Below the pieces are notes generated by a model that was not told the DNA's origin, did no database searches, and saw only the letters and a program-made list of their open reading frames with translations. A program made the position numbers and the translations under genes. From contig JAKCWW010000472.1 of NCBI GenBank assembly GCA_026260175.1, positions 3,977 through 67,976 on the forward strand: 64,000 nt of DNA, read 5' to 3'. Within the stretch, counting starts at the first letter, position 1; each line of letters begins with the position of its first letter. This DNA is from Reticulitermes lucifugus. Its lineage: Eukaryota; Arthropoda; Insecta; Blattodea; Rhinotermitidae. Below, piece by piece: positions 21,480-32,278 of the stretch.

Positions 21480-21575
21480 TGGTTACCGTCTTCTTGGATG
21501 TAACGTCGTGTAGTTTTGTGCATTTGAATGTCTACCAAACTATACGGCTTCAAATTTCAGAACACAGTAGTCTTT
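21480..21575. mobile_element. Fold-back MITE F, diverged copy
   Basis: The left arm reads GGTTACCGTCTTCTTGGATG then TAACGTCGTGTAGTTT. The right arm reads CTACCAAACTATACGGC, matching the CTACCAAACTACACGGTG right arm at 61288-61310. The hairpin centre is lost. Confidence 0.55.
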
Positions 21576-22394
21576 ATCCTAATTATATGTGGCAAAGAGT
21601 GCAGTGGATACATACGGTTGGGGGAAATGGCTGTAAGTACAGAACAGAAGTCTCTTATAGAGTAGGAAGACTCTCAGAAGTGCGGTGTTGAATGCAGGTT
21701 TCGTACGTATGTTGGCTACCCTTATTGTACTTACGGTGCAAGGTTATATTACTCTAATGAAATTTGTTCCAGTTCAGAACACCTTTTGTGCTGTTTTAAT
21801 AGTGAAAGAGATACTTTGGTGTTTCAGATACAAAACTGTGCATTTTGAAAAGTGATAACGTCATTTATTTCACTATATAGCAGCACTTTACCGAATGCAA
21901 ATCTCTTTCCATAACTCCGGCATTACAACAAAAGGTCCCTCCGCTTGTATGTGCCCGCTGGGAAGCCCGCAGGCAGGCGTTCTGTTCTCTCAAGGGAAGT
22001 GTCTTGTAATTATGAAACCCTGTAAAATGTTCTCACAGCAGTGACATTTTAAAAATTCGTCATTGTGGTCCATAGGGGTACCTACAAACCGCCTGTCCTG
22101 TACAGTGTCATTAGTCACTGTCATTTATACTGGCAGCTCAGGAGATTGTAAGGAATCGTGTACAACTTTTGTTTTCCCAGTATTACTCAACTCTTCATGT
22201 AGAATGTTTTCTCATTCATGGGAAGTGCTTCTCATCGAAGGCTGAGTTTAGGTCTCGACATTGCTAATTCAATATTAGCTTAACCACTTTGCCGAGTGCA
22301 CAGTATGCCTGGCTGTATTATCATTCGTGTTCCGTCGTATTCAGTGGTATCATCTTCTGCTTTGTTAGGCCACGCCGGCATTAGGGATGGAGAG
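21576..22394. other. Stretch with no recognised feature
   Basis: No element ends or gene-like frames. Confidence 0.4.
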
Positions 22395-22790
22395 TCTTTC
22401 CCTCTTTCTCCGTGTCTATCTTTATTTCATTCTCTCTCTTTTTCAGTCACCTTTCTTTCCCTTTCTGCCTCTTTCTACACCTTTATTTCTTCCTTTGTTT
22501 TTCTTCTCTCCCTCTTTCATCCTTCCTTTATTTATGCATTTTTGTATCGTTCTGTCATTGTTTCCCCTTTCTTTCTCTGTGTATACTCTTCTTTCTTTCT
22601 TTCTTTCTGTAAATCTGCCCCCATTTTCCGTATTGTCTCCCGTAATATTCACTTTCTCACGCTGTTCTCATTCACCTTTCTTTCCTTTCTCTTTATACTT
22701 TTATCTCTGTTTTTTACTTGCTTTGTGTCTATTTTCTTCGTTTTGTTTTCCCCTTCTTTGTTGCTCTCGTTTTTCTTCCAGTACTCAGCA
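22395..22790. repeat. Polypyrimidine (T+C) rich tract
   Basis: About 400 bp in which the plus strand is overwhelmingly T and C, with TTCTTTCTTTCTTTCTTTCT near 22590-22610. It yields several long overlapping frames on both strands (181 and 141 codons plus; 69 minus), as stop-poor CT tracts do. The proteins are Ser/Leu/Phe low complexity and are not genes. It may form intramolecular triplex DNA (inference). Confidence 0.8.
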
Positions 22791-23277
22791 GAAAACGAGG
22801 GGACCATTCTGACATTATTGTGTTCCGTATATCGATATTAATGTCAATATCTACATTTCGTGTTCAAGTTTCTTTTTTTTACACCTTAATTCTCTTAAAA
22901 GCCGTTGGTTGCAGGCCGATATAAGTCCTTTAAGAGCCTAGCCCAGTTGCAGGAAGCTTCGATATGTGAATCTCCTAGAGCAGGTATACTTGCTCTTCAA
23001 ATAAATATTTCAGGTGCCCTTATGTTAAGTACATTTTATTGTGCCCCTGTGGTACTGCAGCATTGCAGTGCCCTGTCGAACACGTATAAAGTTGTCATGA
23101 ACTCCCTTCTCAGGATTAGGATAACTTGACCCATTGTAGGCGTCGCGTAACAATCTTTCGTGCCCGAGGGTGTAATGTCTCCGTTCATAGATTCTATATT
23201 CAAGTAGATATGGTTCGCCCTGCTACTAATACTGCTACCACCAGCGCCATATTTGTTATGACTAAACGTAAAGTTGC
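22791..23277. other. Stretch with no recognised feature
   Basis: Short frames only. Confidence 0.4.
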
Positions 23278-23536
23278 CCTAGTCCACGCCATGAAGTCGT
23301 GTAGGGGAGAGGAGATACAGTTCCACTCATTATTAACCTGGGCACTAGATGGAGTTGCGTGGTCACCTTCCTATCTATGCCGATTTACACCTCGGTGTCC
23401 ATTGAACAGGCAGTTGGGTGGGCGCAGAAAAAGACCCTTTGGAGAAGAAAAAATCACCCCTTCCGGAATCGAACCACGATTATTCGGTTGTCCTGTCCGT
23501 AACGTGGTCACTTTGTCGATTACGCTATCCCTGCTG

Positions 23537-23542
<6 letters not shown>
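23278..23542 (-). mobile_element. SINE E, minus-strand copy
   Basis: On the minus strand the head GGGATAGCGTAATCGACAAA carries B-box GTGGTTCGATTCCGGAAGG. The body contains TGCCCAGGTTAATAATGAG and the 3' module CATGGCGTGGACTAGGGC. The same 3' module is at 42830-42870 and 51745-51775. The head faces the SINE C head at 23572 across an (ATT)n run. Confidence 0.8.

Positions 23543-23571
<29 letters not shown>
23538..23571. repeat. (ATT)n microsatellite
   Basis: About eleven ATT units between two oppositely oriented SINE heads. Confidence 0.95.
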
Positions 23572-23572
<1 letters not shown>

Positions 23573-23868
23573 GGGGTACGCGGTGGGGCAGTTGGTTGAG
23601 TCACTGTGCTACAAGCGGGTTCGATTCCCGATGGCGTCATTGGGATTTTTCATTGACTTCCGGCCGCACCATCGTCCTGGGATCGACTCAGCCTCTAACA
23701 GAAATGAGTACCAGGGGTATCTCCTGGGGGGGGGGGTAAAGTCGACCAGTGCGTAGGGCTGACAACTTTGCCACCTTCGTGTGCCGATTGTCTAGAAATT
23801 CTGGGAGCCTAAACCTCCTGGAGCCATAAGGGCCTGTCCTGGCCTCTACAGGGACCTTCTATGTTACA
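23572..23868 (+). mobile_element. SINE C, full copy
   Basis: Head GGGGTACGCGGTGGGGCAGT with TTGGTTGAG and B-box GCGGGTTCGATTCCCGATGG, then TTTTTCATTGACTTCCGGCC. The body then has GACTCAGCCTCTAACAGAAA, a G run (23727-23736), CCTTCGTGTGCCGATTGTC and the 3' end GGCCTGTCCTGGCCTCTACA. An (ATT)n tail follows at 23869-23911. Confidence 0.85.

Positions 23869-23911
<43 letters not shown>
23869..23911. repeat. (ATT)n microsatellite at SINE C tail
   Basis: Fourteen or so TTA units, probably expanded from the SINE tail. Confidence 0.95.
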
Positions 23912-25078
23912 GTGATCTTGTAACGTGCTTGTCAGTAGCAGTTCACCCAACTGTAGATAATCACAAGAACGTCCTTTACTCAGGGCTGAGAAATGCAAGA
24001 AACGTAAGACCTGAATTATACGAATGTAGTTATAGGTAAACTACCGTGATTGGCACTTCTATCAAGATGTTCCGAGTTTAAATATTGCATGTAGAATAGT
24101 GGGTTATACCTTACATATAGCACGGCCGCTTAACCCGTCCTTTCGGATTCTTCGATTCCAGAACATCCATCTTTCGACACTGTATAACATATGCACCTGA
24201 GAAAGCGCCTGTAAATAAATCAAGAATCACCCAGTACTTTAAAGTAATTTCAGTCTAAGGACGACTGTCGAGGTAGTCCAAGTCAATACAGAGTTACAGT
24301 TATTCTGTTTATTGTCGACATAAAATTGATGTTACTGTAACAGCTGTGAACAGTTTTAAACAGTGACACTAATTCTGTTTCTAGACTTCGAGAGTCCACA
24401 GCAGTTAAGAAAACCTTAACTGGATACTTGGAGAATTGAGGAAGTTGGTCATAAAGAAGAGCGGTTTTATTGAGCCCCTGAGCTTATGGTTTATGTGGTA
24501 GTGCATTTAAAAATGACAAAATGTAGTTATTTTGAATTTATTCTTTTACAGGTAAGATTGACTTTTTCTTCTGCCAGGGGCTGTGAGAATTACTGGAGTA
24601 ACTGAAGAGTAAGTACCTTTTCATCCAGATGTAGTTCGTTTCGAAAACTGGAGATTTTATATTTTAAAAGTTAAGTACTGGTTCTTATACCGGGATATGT
24701 TTTCTGTGTTACAATCACAGTAGGTGTAACACTAAAATTAAGAAGTTAAAGTGTACTCATGCCATTAAAAAATAGGAATTGTGGGCACGAGGACTGGAAT
24801 CGCATTAAAAAATTCTACCTCAATACTTGCACATTATCACATTTTAACCGCATCTCGAAAACCATAAGACTTGCTGAAAAGGGCTTTGAGCATAAAATTT
24901 GCCTTATTACTTTTCTATAAGTTCTGTTCGAAACGTTTTCTCTGATAAATAGGCCTATTTGGGGCATTACGCCTGAGATGCTTGCAGAAACGCGGTGGGG
25001 CTAACCGCTGTCCGATTTTAAGCAAAATTAGAAAAGTCTATAAATTTTAGTAAGCATTTGTTAAGCGGTGCTCTGGTT
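23912..25078. other. Long stretch with no recognised element
   Basis: AT-rich, no repeat ends found, no gene-like frames. Confidence 0.4.
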
Positions 25079-25244
25079 TAGGTATGCATAAATCCCGGGC
25101 GCCAGGTCGCCGGGACGGCTAAATTTTGTGCGGTGGCGCCTAATATTTCTGGGTTGTGAGTACAGAAATTACTTCATGTCGCCCGTCTGGCACCTGGGAG
25201 TTTTATGGTGGTTTACATATTTTTGGAAAACTTGTGCACCCCTG
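25079..25244 (-). mobile_element. hAT-type MITE, family D, inverted copy
   Basis: Here the order is reversed: CATAAATCCCGGGCGCCAGG at the left and AAACTTGTGCACCCCTG at the right. The flanks ctctggtt (25071-25078) and ctctaact (25245-25252) agree at 5 of 8 positions. The central palindrome is degenerate (GTCGCCGGGACGGC). Confidence 0.75.
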
Positions 25245-25409
25245 CTCTAACTCTTGGTTACCTGCGCTCCAAGAAAAGCGGAAATGTCGGCTTCGGTGTA
25301 CGCTTTTTTTTACACATGCATTCTTTGCGAATATTTATTATATTATTTTGTTATGTTATTTGCGCATATGCATATTATTAAGAGTTAATATGCACTAAAT
25401 AGAACATAT

Positions 25410-25447
<38 letters not shown>

Positions 25448-26440
25448 AGGCCTAATTGTTTTGTGTGTGTGTAAATAGATATGAAGAAGTAGTTTTGTGT
25501 TCTTACCCTTAAATAATATCTGAAGCTACACGTGTATGTACTACCTGATTCAGCATTAAATAACTGAGTTTTCCCCACAGTATGTTTACGTGTGTGTTGC
25601 GTATGCTTCTTAGAGTAAACAACATTTATTTTCCTAAATGGCGTTAATCTGTTGTTTTTAATGGAAACGCAGCCTGGTTTCTCTGGGGGTAGGAAGTGAA
25701 TTTTTAAATACGTACTACCTAAATAAACGTCATACCTCAAATGTAATCTGAGCTTTTTTAGTGATGAAACTGTAAAATAAGCGGTTTATGAAGTGGCTGA
25801 CGGCAAGCTTTTTTGTAAGTCATATCGTTCGATACCTTGCCACATTTTCAAGAAATTTATTAACAATTTGTATTTTATAAGGTTAGGCGACTTCTCTCGA
25901 ACAGTATTTAGGTTTTGCTGCCTATATTTCTTAACAAATTTCCGTACTAGCGTCTGACAGAATTTCTGTCTTATGTTATATTTTTACCTATTCGGTTAGC
26001 TTCTTCTTGTACCTTTTACATAAAGCGCGCCATACCACATTCTGATTTTGATCATAGGATTATGGGTTCGCGACCGAATGTTCAGGGTGAACTTAGTCTG
26101 ATCAACTTCATATACAGGTTTAGGTTCTCACTGCGGTGTTGCTGAAGAAGCAGCGTAACACCTACAGGACTTCAGCTGCTCGATTCGGTTCAAAGTGTGC
26201 GTGCGTGCGTGTGTACTGTGCCGGTTGTGAACTACAATGCGAGCGCCTGAACAAACTGAACCGCCTCACACAAATGACAGAGAAGTTGTCGCATTACACG
26301 GGGAAGCAGTCAGACTCATTTACTCGTCGTACACATGGGTAACAGACACTCAGAATGTAAAGTCGTTAGCAGCCTAAAGAACTCTTAACTCACGTGCCAT
26401 GCTAGTCGCAATCCTGTGGTCAATAGACAAATAGTATTAG
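25245..26440. other. No recognised element; includes (AT)n at 25413-25440
   Basis: The 120-codon minus-strand frame 25378-25740 runs through the AT dinucleotide repeat and shows no domain. GATTATGGGTTCGCGACCG near 26058 is a weak tRNA B-box look-alike. Confidence 0.45.
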
Positions 26441-26521
26441 CTCGAACAACAGTAACAACAGTATTAGCAACAAGAACACCAACGACAGCAGCAACAACAA
26501 AACAACAACGACGACGACGGA
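26441..26521. repeat. (CAA)n/(CGA)n imperfect trinucleotide repeat
   Basis: Runs of AACAACAGTAACAACAGTAT-like sequence change into GCAGCAACAACAAAACAACA and finally CGACGACGACGG. Confidence 0.85.
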
Positions 26522-26630
26522 GATCACAGCGATGATGCTTTACTTCCATTCAGTCCTATGAAACCTGCTGCCTATGTCTTTACAGAAACTCTCATATTGT
26601 GTAATGGCGGTTTGTATAATGATATAGTAA

Positions 26631-26751
26631 TTAAGATTTGTCTTCTACAATATGACGCCGTGTAGTCTAGTAGATAGGTGGGCCTGCCAGGGTGTCAGAG
26701 GAACATGCTTCCTGCTTGTAATTGAAGGCTTCCGCCGTGGTCGTAATGTTG
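26631..26751. mobile_element. Fold-back MITE F, left part
   Basis: TTAAGATTTGTCTTCTACAA then TATGACGCCGTGTAGTCTAG and TAGATAGGTGGGCCTGCC is the left arm of the F family. The expected right arm is not present; the large palindrome at 26752-26887 follows instead. Confidence 0.65.
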
Positions 26752-26887
26752 CTTAAATTTTTTGGGTTTTGCCCGGCGTCAATTTTTGGTGTATGACCCA
26801 TCTTCTGAAGATGGGACAAACAAGTGATCCCGAAACGTTGGTCATACACCAAAAATTGACGCCGGGCAACAACCCAAAAAATTTTAA
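26752..26887. mobile_element. 136-bp near-perfect palindrome, F-related
   Basis: The left arm 26752-26798 and right arm 26840-26887 are inverted copies of about 48 bp with two or three differences, mostly indels in the ATTTTTTGGG-TTGCCC part. Both contain CGTCAATTTTTGGTGTATGA or its reverse complement. The spacer has ATCTTCTGAAGATGGG and CCCGAAACGTTGG, the same motifs as the F family centre, so it is probably a young relative of F inserted in an older F copy. The direct repeat AACATGCTTCCTGCTT lies at 26702-26717 and 26890-26905. Confidence 0.8.
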
Positions 26888-26905
26888 GAAACATGCTTCC
26901 TGCTT

Positions 26906-27888
26906 CCTCAATCTTCCAAATATCGCATGTACCTCATAAGAAAAGTCTGGTACCCGGACGCTTTTTACTTCCCCCAGTTGTGATTTTATGATTTCGTAAA
27001 ACTTGTACTTACCAGGAGTGAGTTTGTTGCAAATAAATGCGCACAAAGGAAGTTGAATTGAGAAGAAATTAATCTATAAAATGCCTGTTCCTGTTAATTT
27101 TTCAATCTCGACCGTTAGCCCAGGCCATAACGAAGTGACTTCTTTCAATCATTAAAAATGAACACAAAGTTATACATAGCATTTACAGAAATCGCATTCA
27201 TAAGTATCAGAAAATCCTTGAAGTTCAGCAGAATTTTCGAGAGCCCACCCTTTACATCGGAGACGCTGAATGGAGTCCTCAGCGAGTGAATCTCCACAAA
27301 TGATGATTCATGCTTTCTGCGCTCCGAAATTAGAATCCGAAACCTCCCGAATACGAAACAGGAGCGCTTCTCATTCGACTGTCACGTTCGATCTCGATGT
27401 TGGATGTTGAAATCGGTATACTGGTCGCACGTCACTTGTTTGTGTAGCAGCAGGTAGGGAATTGTTTTATCTTATTAAGTAACAGTTTGTAGGATCTAAT
27501 TGCACCTTTTATTAAGCCTAGTCCCAAAAACGAACATGTAAATAGTTTGCCTCCCGTGGGAAAGATGAACGTTAATTATGTGAAGTCCATGCTGTATGCC
27601 CTTGTGTGACTAACTGCGTGCCTGCCTGTCTGTCTGTGTATCCTGTTTTCAACGTTTTGATCTAATTTGCCGATTTTTGTTTGAACGTTATGCCATTAGA
27701 GGGCACACATTCTCATACATGTGACCGGCCCATGAATATTTGCGGCTGGTGTCGCACTAGCGCTGCTACAATTACATGTGGCAGTAGGCGTTCGCAATAG
27801 TTTCAGCTTTTGGTGGTGTAATTTTTAGACCGCAACATCGATGGACGGGACAGGTAGTACAGTAGGAGAGATAAGAAACGTGTGTGGT
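26906..27888. other. Stretch with no certain element
   Basis: CTGCCTGTCTGTCTGTGTATCC near 27607-27628 followed by TTTTGATC and GATTTTTGTTTGAACG recalls the repeat G module, but alignment is too weak to call. Confidence 0.35.
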
Positions 27889-27955
27889 ACAGTACAGTAT
27901 AGTATAATATAGTATAGTATGGCGTAATATAATATAGTATAGTATAGTATAGCAG
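27889..27955. repeat. (TATAG)n imperfect pentanucleotide array
   Basis: About thirteen units, starting GTACAG and passing into TATAGTATAATATAGTATAG and on. Clear 5-bp period. Confidence 0.9.
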
Positions 27956-27956
27956 A

Positions 27957-28025
27957 GGTCCACAAAATTTCCAAACTTGTAGGAGCGACCTCCAAATGCT
28001 AGGTGCCAGTTCGGTGCTGAGGACT
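27957..28025 (+). mobile_element. hAT MITE D, left-half remnant
   Basis: GCAGAGGTCCACAAAATTTCC then GCTAGGTGCCAG corresponds to the left end (CAGGGGTGCACAAATTTTCC) and the following TAGGCGCCAG block of family D. The right half is absent. Confidence 0.5.
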
Positions 28026-28082
28026 CACATAACTTCTTCATTATGTGTCAGATTACTAAATTTTCTTGCTGCATCCTTTCCA

Positions 28083-28880
28083 TACGGGACAACAGTTTAC
28101 AAATAAGTGAAAAGTTTTCCAGCAGTATGTTCCGTTTCAGACAGTAGGGAACACACAGGTGACACGTGCTAAAGGAGGAGAAACGGGACGAAGTTCTGCC
28201 TAAATTGGAGACATCTCCAAGAAAATCCCTGGCTGGACTTCCACAGCAGGCGGGAGTGTTTGCGTCGTTAGCACGAAATGCAACAAAACTGCTGCTTTTG
28301 TATCCATGTAAGACGACTATGGTTCACAAACTGTACGATGCATATCGTGAAGCAAGACTGAAATTTGTGACTTGGTACTTTTATGGGGTGTGTGCTGGAG
28401 AAATGGACCTCACACTCGTTCTGTTTAGCTATGTAGCTTGGTTTCATTTCTGTGGACACGGGAAATCTCAGGCTATCAGGTATCAGTCTGCAGAAAATCC
28501 CATATGAATGTACGAAGTGCCATTACATGATGTTAAGATCCGTGTATGGCGTGTTATGAGTACAACTAAAGTTACTGGGCCCACTTTTCCTTTTGTGAAA
28601 CCACAAATTTCACCCCAATATGTAACACACGTTCTGACACAATTTTTTGAACAACTGTGCGACTAGGACAGAACCCATGCCATTCTTCAGCAAGCCATTT
28701 AAACTGCTCATACCACAAACAGTTTTATGCGTTTTTTACATATGGTTTCGTTGACAGTATTATGCAGGGACGACTTCACGTGATCAGAACACGTGCGATT
28801 TACTCCTGTGGGAATGTTACAGGATACCATGTGAAGTAACGGACCTCGCGCTGAAAACGGCCTGAAATAAAGCATTCAAA
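28083..28880 (+). mobile_element. Decayed IS630/Tc1-mariner-type transposon, copy 2
   Basis: A 113-codon frame (28166-28507) reads KRDEVLPKLETSPRKSLAGL and SLARNATKLLLLYPCKTTMV, then KLYDAYREARLKFVTWYFYG and FSYVAWFHF. The last corresponds to FSDEAWFH in relatives, so the first catalytic Asp is replaced. Downstream in another frame come EVPLHDVKIRVWRVMSTTKV and TGPTF (about 28516-28590), then YVTHVLTQFFEQLC (about 28618-28660). The C-terminal FGDRIISRELWPP-type region is degraded. The N-terminal part matches an HTH-type region preceding the DDE core in this insect family. Same family as 7125-7880, but with a longer open frame. No TIRs recognised. Confidence 0.8.
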
Positions 28881-30297
28881 ACACACTGTTCCCAGTTTCA
28901 CCAGAACTTCGACGTGCGATGTTTTATTTGATGCGTGCAGGCAAGCCGAAGGAAACATTTTTGACCGTTTTTTTAATATAGCTCGTGTAAAATCTAGTAG
29001 TAAATGCTGTATAATCTTCTCTGTTGACTGCGTCGTTAAATAACTATGGTAACTGCTGTGCTTTGAACTAAAACGCTTGGACCCCGACTCATGTCGGACG
29101 GGAACTGCGGCGATGGTTGCGCTGCGTGTTGTCAAGCAAAAACAGTCCGAGTGTAGAATGCAGTCGAATACACACGTCCGTGTTGACAGAAATGAGTTAC
29201 TAGAATGGTCTTCTCGACTGCTTGTACGGGATCGTTTTGGCTCAGGTTGACTGTAGTTTTGTCTTGTCTCTGTGATTTGACTGGCCTGGTATGGCCTGGT
29301 CTGCTTCGGTTTTCCCGCTCACGTATGCGTCATGCCTGCGAATTTGTTTTTTCTTATCTCATCTTACTACGTTCGCTTTGTGGTCATAAGCCTTAGGAAG
29401 AGACTTACCGGCTTCCTGTTCCTATATCGGCGTGTAGGGCAACGTACATTTGCGTTTGAAGTTGCTTGGAAGGAGACGATTTAAACTGATAAAAGTGGCC
29501 CATGTATTGTTTTTTTTTTCGGAGCAATGTGCGGTTGCTTGAGTCATGTTAAATTTTTCATGACAGCACTTCAGAAACGTTTAGTAGTTTCGCACGAAGA
29601 AGGGTCAAGCCTGCAGGAAACCGAACTTAACACAGTATGTGGTTGATTCTTTAGTTATCTGGCGACTGTGCTTATCCTTTCCCGTTGTCAGTCACCTCTC
29701 TGTCGACGCTGTTGTGTGTGTCAGGCACTGGCAGTGTAGTCAAATAAATCTGTAATAACAGTGGCCATCCTCGACATTGGCTGAATCTGATTGTTGTTAT
29801 TAGTGAAGTGCAAGCAATATGAGACTGCTACCTTCTCCAACCCTTCTTTTTTCACTCTGTGCTAGATTAAGCCTATTCTGACTACTTGGCCACGTCACAT
29901 ACGTTCGTTCCGTATCTGTATTCTTTGGTTGATAACGAAGTGGAAGATTTGGAGTGTGCTATTGTCAGTCATCTCTATTTAACAGTTTTTTTTCTCTGCA
30001 GTCAACTTTCTTTCCTTTATTTGCTACAGATATATTTAACTCCCCTCCGTTTAGCCTTTTTTTTATTTTGTATGATCTTGTTTATCACTTGACACGTCTT
30101 AAACATTTGATCTCCGTTGCTGGAGTTTTATTTACATTTTTGTTCTTAATTCAGAGTTTCATTTTCATGCAATAGTGTGCACTGCCATTACTTTATGAAG
30201 TTTGGAAGTTTTAACTTCTTAGCTCTCTGTACTTGTAGTTTGAATGTTCTGTTTATCGTCCTGCGCATTCCTTGATTCCGATGTATTTTATTGCTTA
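28881..30297. other. Long stretch with no recognised element
   Basis: Frames at 28800-29135 (minus) and 29886-30175 (plus, T-rich and hydrophobic by composition) show no domain. Confidence 0.45.
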
Positions 30298-30720
30298 CAG
30301 CATAGCAGGGGCGCACCCAAGGGGGGGGTTGCCGGGCTGCAGTCCCCCCAAACCCCCCAAAACCCCCAAAGCCGAAATTTAAAAAAACACGGATTTTGTA
30401 TATATTATGATATCAAACGTTTTACGCGATTTCCCCTTCAGCCGAAATCAGCCACTCAAATCGGCTGGTGACTGGTACATTAGAATTTTGAAAAATAAAT
30501 TATTAAATTTAAAAAGCAAGAAGATAGGACACTGTGATTGAGTCATGGAACATGTAGTTATATTCGTATATATATATATAAGTGAAGTTGCAGACAGTGT
30601 TATGTTGTACTTACAACATATTTTTATAACAAAATTTTTAAAATCAAACATAAATTATATAAGGCCTCAGGGTCAGCCCCCCCCCAAAGGAAAAATTCTG
30701 GGTGCGCACCTGCAGCATAG
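30298..30720. mobile_element. Non-autonomous hAT MITE with perfect 8-bp duplication
   Basis: Element 30306-30712 (407 bp). The left end CAGGGGCGCACCCAAGG and the right end TGGGTGCGCACCTG are inverted, matching at 13 of 14 bases. The octamer CAGCATAG stands immediately outside both ends (30298-30305 and 30713-30720), a perfect hAT-type target duplication. Subterminal C or G runs are next to each end, and AGCCGAAATCAGCCACTC lies internally. No transposase coding. The intact duplication and ends suggest a fairly recent insertion. Confidence 0.92.
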
Positions 30721-30921
30721 TAATCTTAATAATAACATTCACATCCGAAACAGTGAAAATGTGGACTTTCTCTAACGTTGAATTTTGCATAATTGTTGTA
30801 CAACGGAGTGGATATTTTGCTTTCAAAGTCATCACTTGTTTTAATGTCGTATTAGAAATACACTAGTTATTTAAGTGTACGTTGTGCTGAGGCCATTAAT
30901 TGTCATTGCTTTGCGTATTTC

Positions 30922-31054
30922 ACCGTCCCTATGTTACGTACCATTTTTCACCCCTGTAACTACTTCATTCCTGAAGATGGAGGTAGCCTGTACCTCCGAA
31001 ACGTTAGCACCTGTATGCCAGATCTCACGGCTCAACATATAAGAAGACCGTAAC
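30922..31054. mobile_element. Fold-back MITE F copy
   Basis: CTGAAGATGGAGGTAGCC, TACCTCCGAAACGTTAGC and the right end AAGAAGACCGTAAC are family F landmarks. The left arm is diverged. Confidence 0.65.
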
Positions 31055-32069
31055 TTTTTAACGAATAAAGTTCTATGTAATCGACAAAATATTTTTTCAG
31101 CGTTTTCTATGCTGGCTTCTGTTGTAGAAGCTGTTTGATCAGTACAGTCCAATGTGTAACGTCATATAATTGTTATTTATTTCTTATAGCCAATAGCCTT
31201 ATCCAACAGACGGTAATCCTGCACGCCTGTGTTACTATAAAGCCACCAGCAGGCCCGTTAGGGCAGTAGTTCACTTACCTTTTGAGATCTGTTGTTCGCA
31301 CCATATTATTCCTGCACGGAAGCTTTATTTCTTCCTCCCTTAAGGCTTTCTTCATACAGTGTGTTGTTTGGTTTCGTCCGCGCCTCATGCATATTCAAGA
31401 AGGGAAGAAGGAAGAAAACCACAGGACGAGAAACAAAGTAAGGCTTCTGCAGAGAGAAAACGAAACCGTAACACTGAAAATACAACCAGCCTCAACGGAA
31501 AAGGACGACGAGCAGGAAGATAATGGAGGCAGATTGGAAGAGAAATGTTTAAAGTGGCATAATAAGACGTACATATACGGTACAGACATTACAAAATAAA
31601 TTATTGAAATCCGATGCCGTAACTTTGTAAGGCCTTTTTTCTCCTTGTGTTTCTGGGAACCAAATTTCGTCTTGAGCCATAATTGTTGTTATTTTCATTC
31701 AAATAGTGATCAGTGTTGTATCCAGTCTGGATACTAATTTGAACTTTGTCGTAAGAGTATTTATATCATTAATTCTTTCTTGCCCATAGCAAGGTGTGGG
31801 ACGTCATGCAAGATATGATGTCCGTCTGTTTGAGCAATTACTGTCTCTTTTGGTGAATAAATTCTAGTCTAACTTTGTATTGATCGATTTGTGGTTGAAT
31901 AATTGAGGAAAGAACATGAGTTGCAAGTGGCTGCAAACAAAACGCTGAAAAAATATTGGACTTCAGGAAGAGTGAAGTAAGTTTAAGACGGGTAATTTTA
32001 AGTGTTTTGTGCTAGGATACTATGGGTTGTACATAGGCAGGTAATTGATGCTGAATTTTTTATTGAAGA
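31055..32069. other. Stretch with no recognised element
   Basis: The 105-codon plus frame 31282-31599 ends in a charged stretch (KEENHRTRNKVRLLQRENE) but no family is recognised; an antisense frame of 64 codons overlaps it. It could be chance. Confidence 0.4.
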
Positions 32070-32135
32070 TCCTAGGACTATGGCCAAGAAGCGTTAATAT
32101 CGATCTAAGAGAACTAGGTTATGAAGTTCGTAAGT
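32070..32135 (+). mobile_element. Possible LINE tail fragment
   Basis: The frame reads VNIDLRELGYEVRKF, which resembles DNIKMDLREIGYE of the RTE-like LINE tail. A single short block, so tentative. Confidence 0.35.
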
Positions 32136-32187
32136 TTAAGGTACTTGGGATCGTGTCCGGTGGCGTTGAATTCTCGTGTCAGTTACC

Positions 32188-32278
32188 ACAGGTTTGGTTG
32201 GTTGGTTGTTTGGTTGGTTCGTTTGTTCGTTAGGTACATAGGTAGGTAGGCAGGCAGGCAGCCAGCTAGGTAGGTAGT
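32188..32278. repeat. Tetranucleotide-rich tract (TTGG, then AGGT/AGGC)
   Basis: GGTTGGTTGTTTGGTTGGTT is followed by AGGTAGGTAGGCAGGCAGGC and TAGGTAGGTAG. Confidence 0.9.

Noticed and set aside
22296-22841. 181-codon plus-strand frame, Ser/Phe/Leu rich
   Set aside because: It is produced by the polypyrimidine tract, and overlapping long frames occur in the other phases.
23126-23599. 157-codon plus-strand frame
   Set aside because: It runs antisense through SINE E and ends in the ATT microsatellite (poly-Ile).
23572-23640. Possible tRNA gene (good B-box)
   Set aside because: The acceptor ends do not pair and the sequence continues into a dispersed SINE body.
27889-27955. CRISPR-like or telomeric array
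   Set aside because: The period is 5 bp (TATAG) with no spacers; it is a simple repeat and the genome is eukaryotic.
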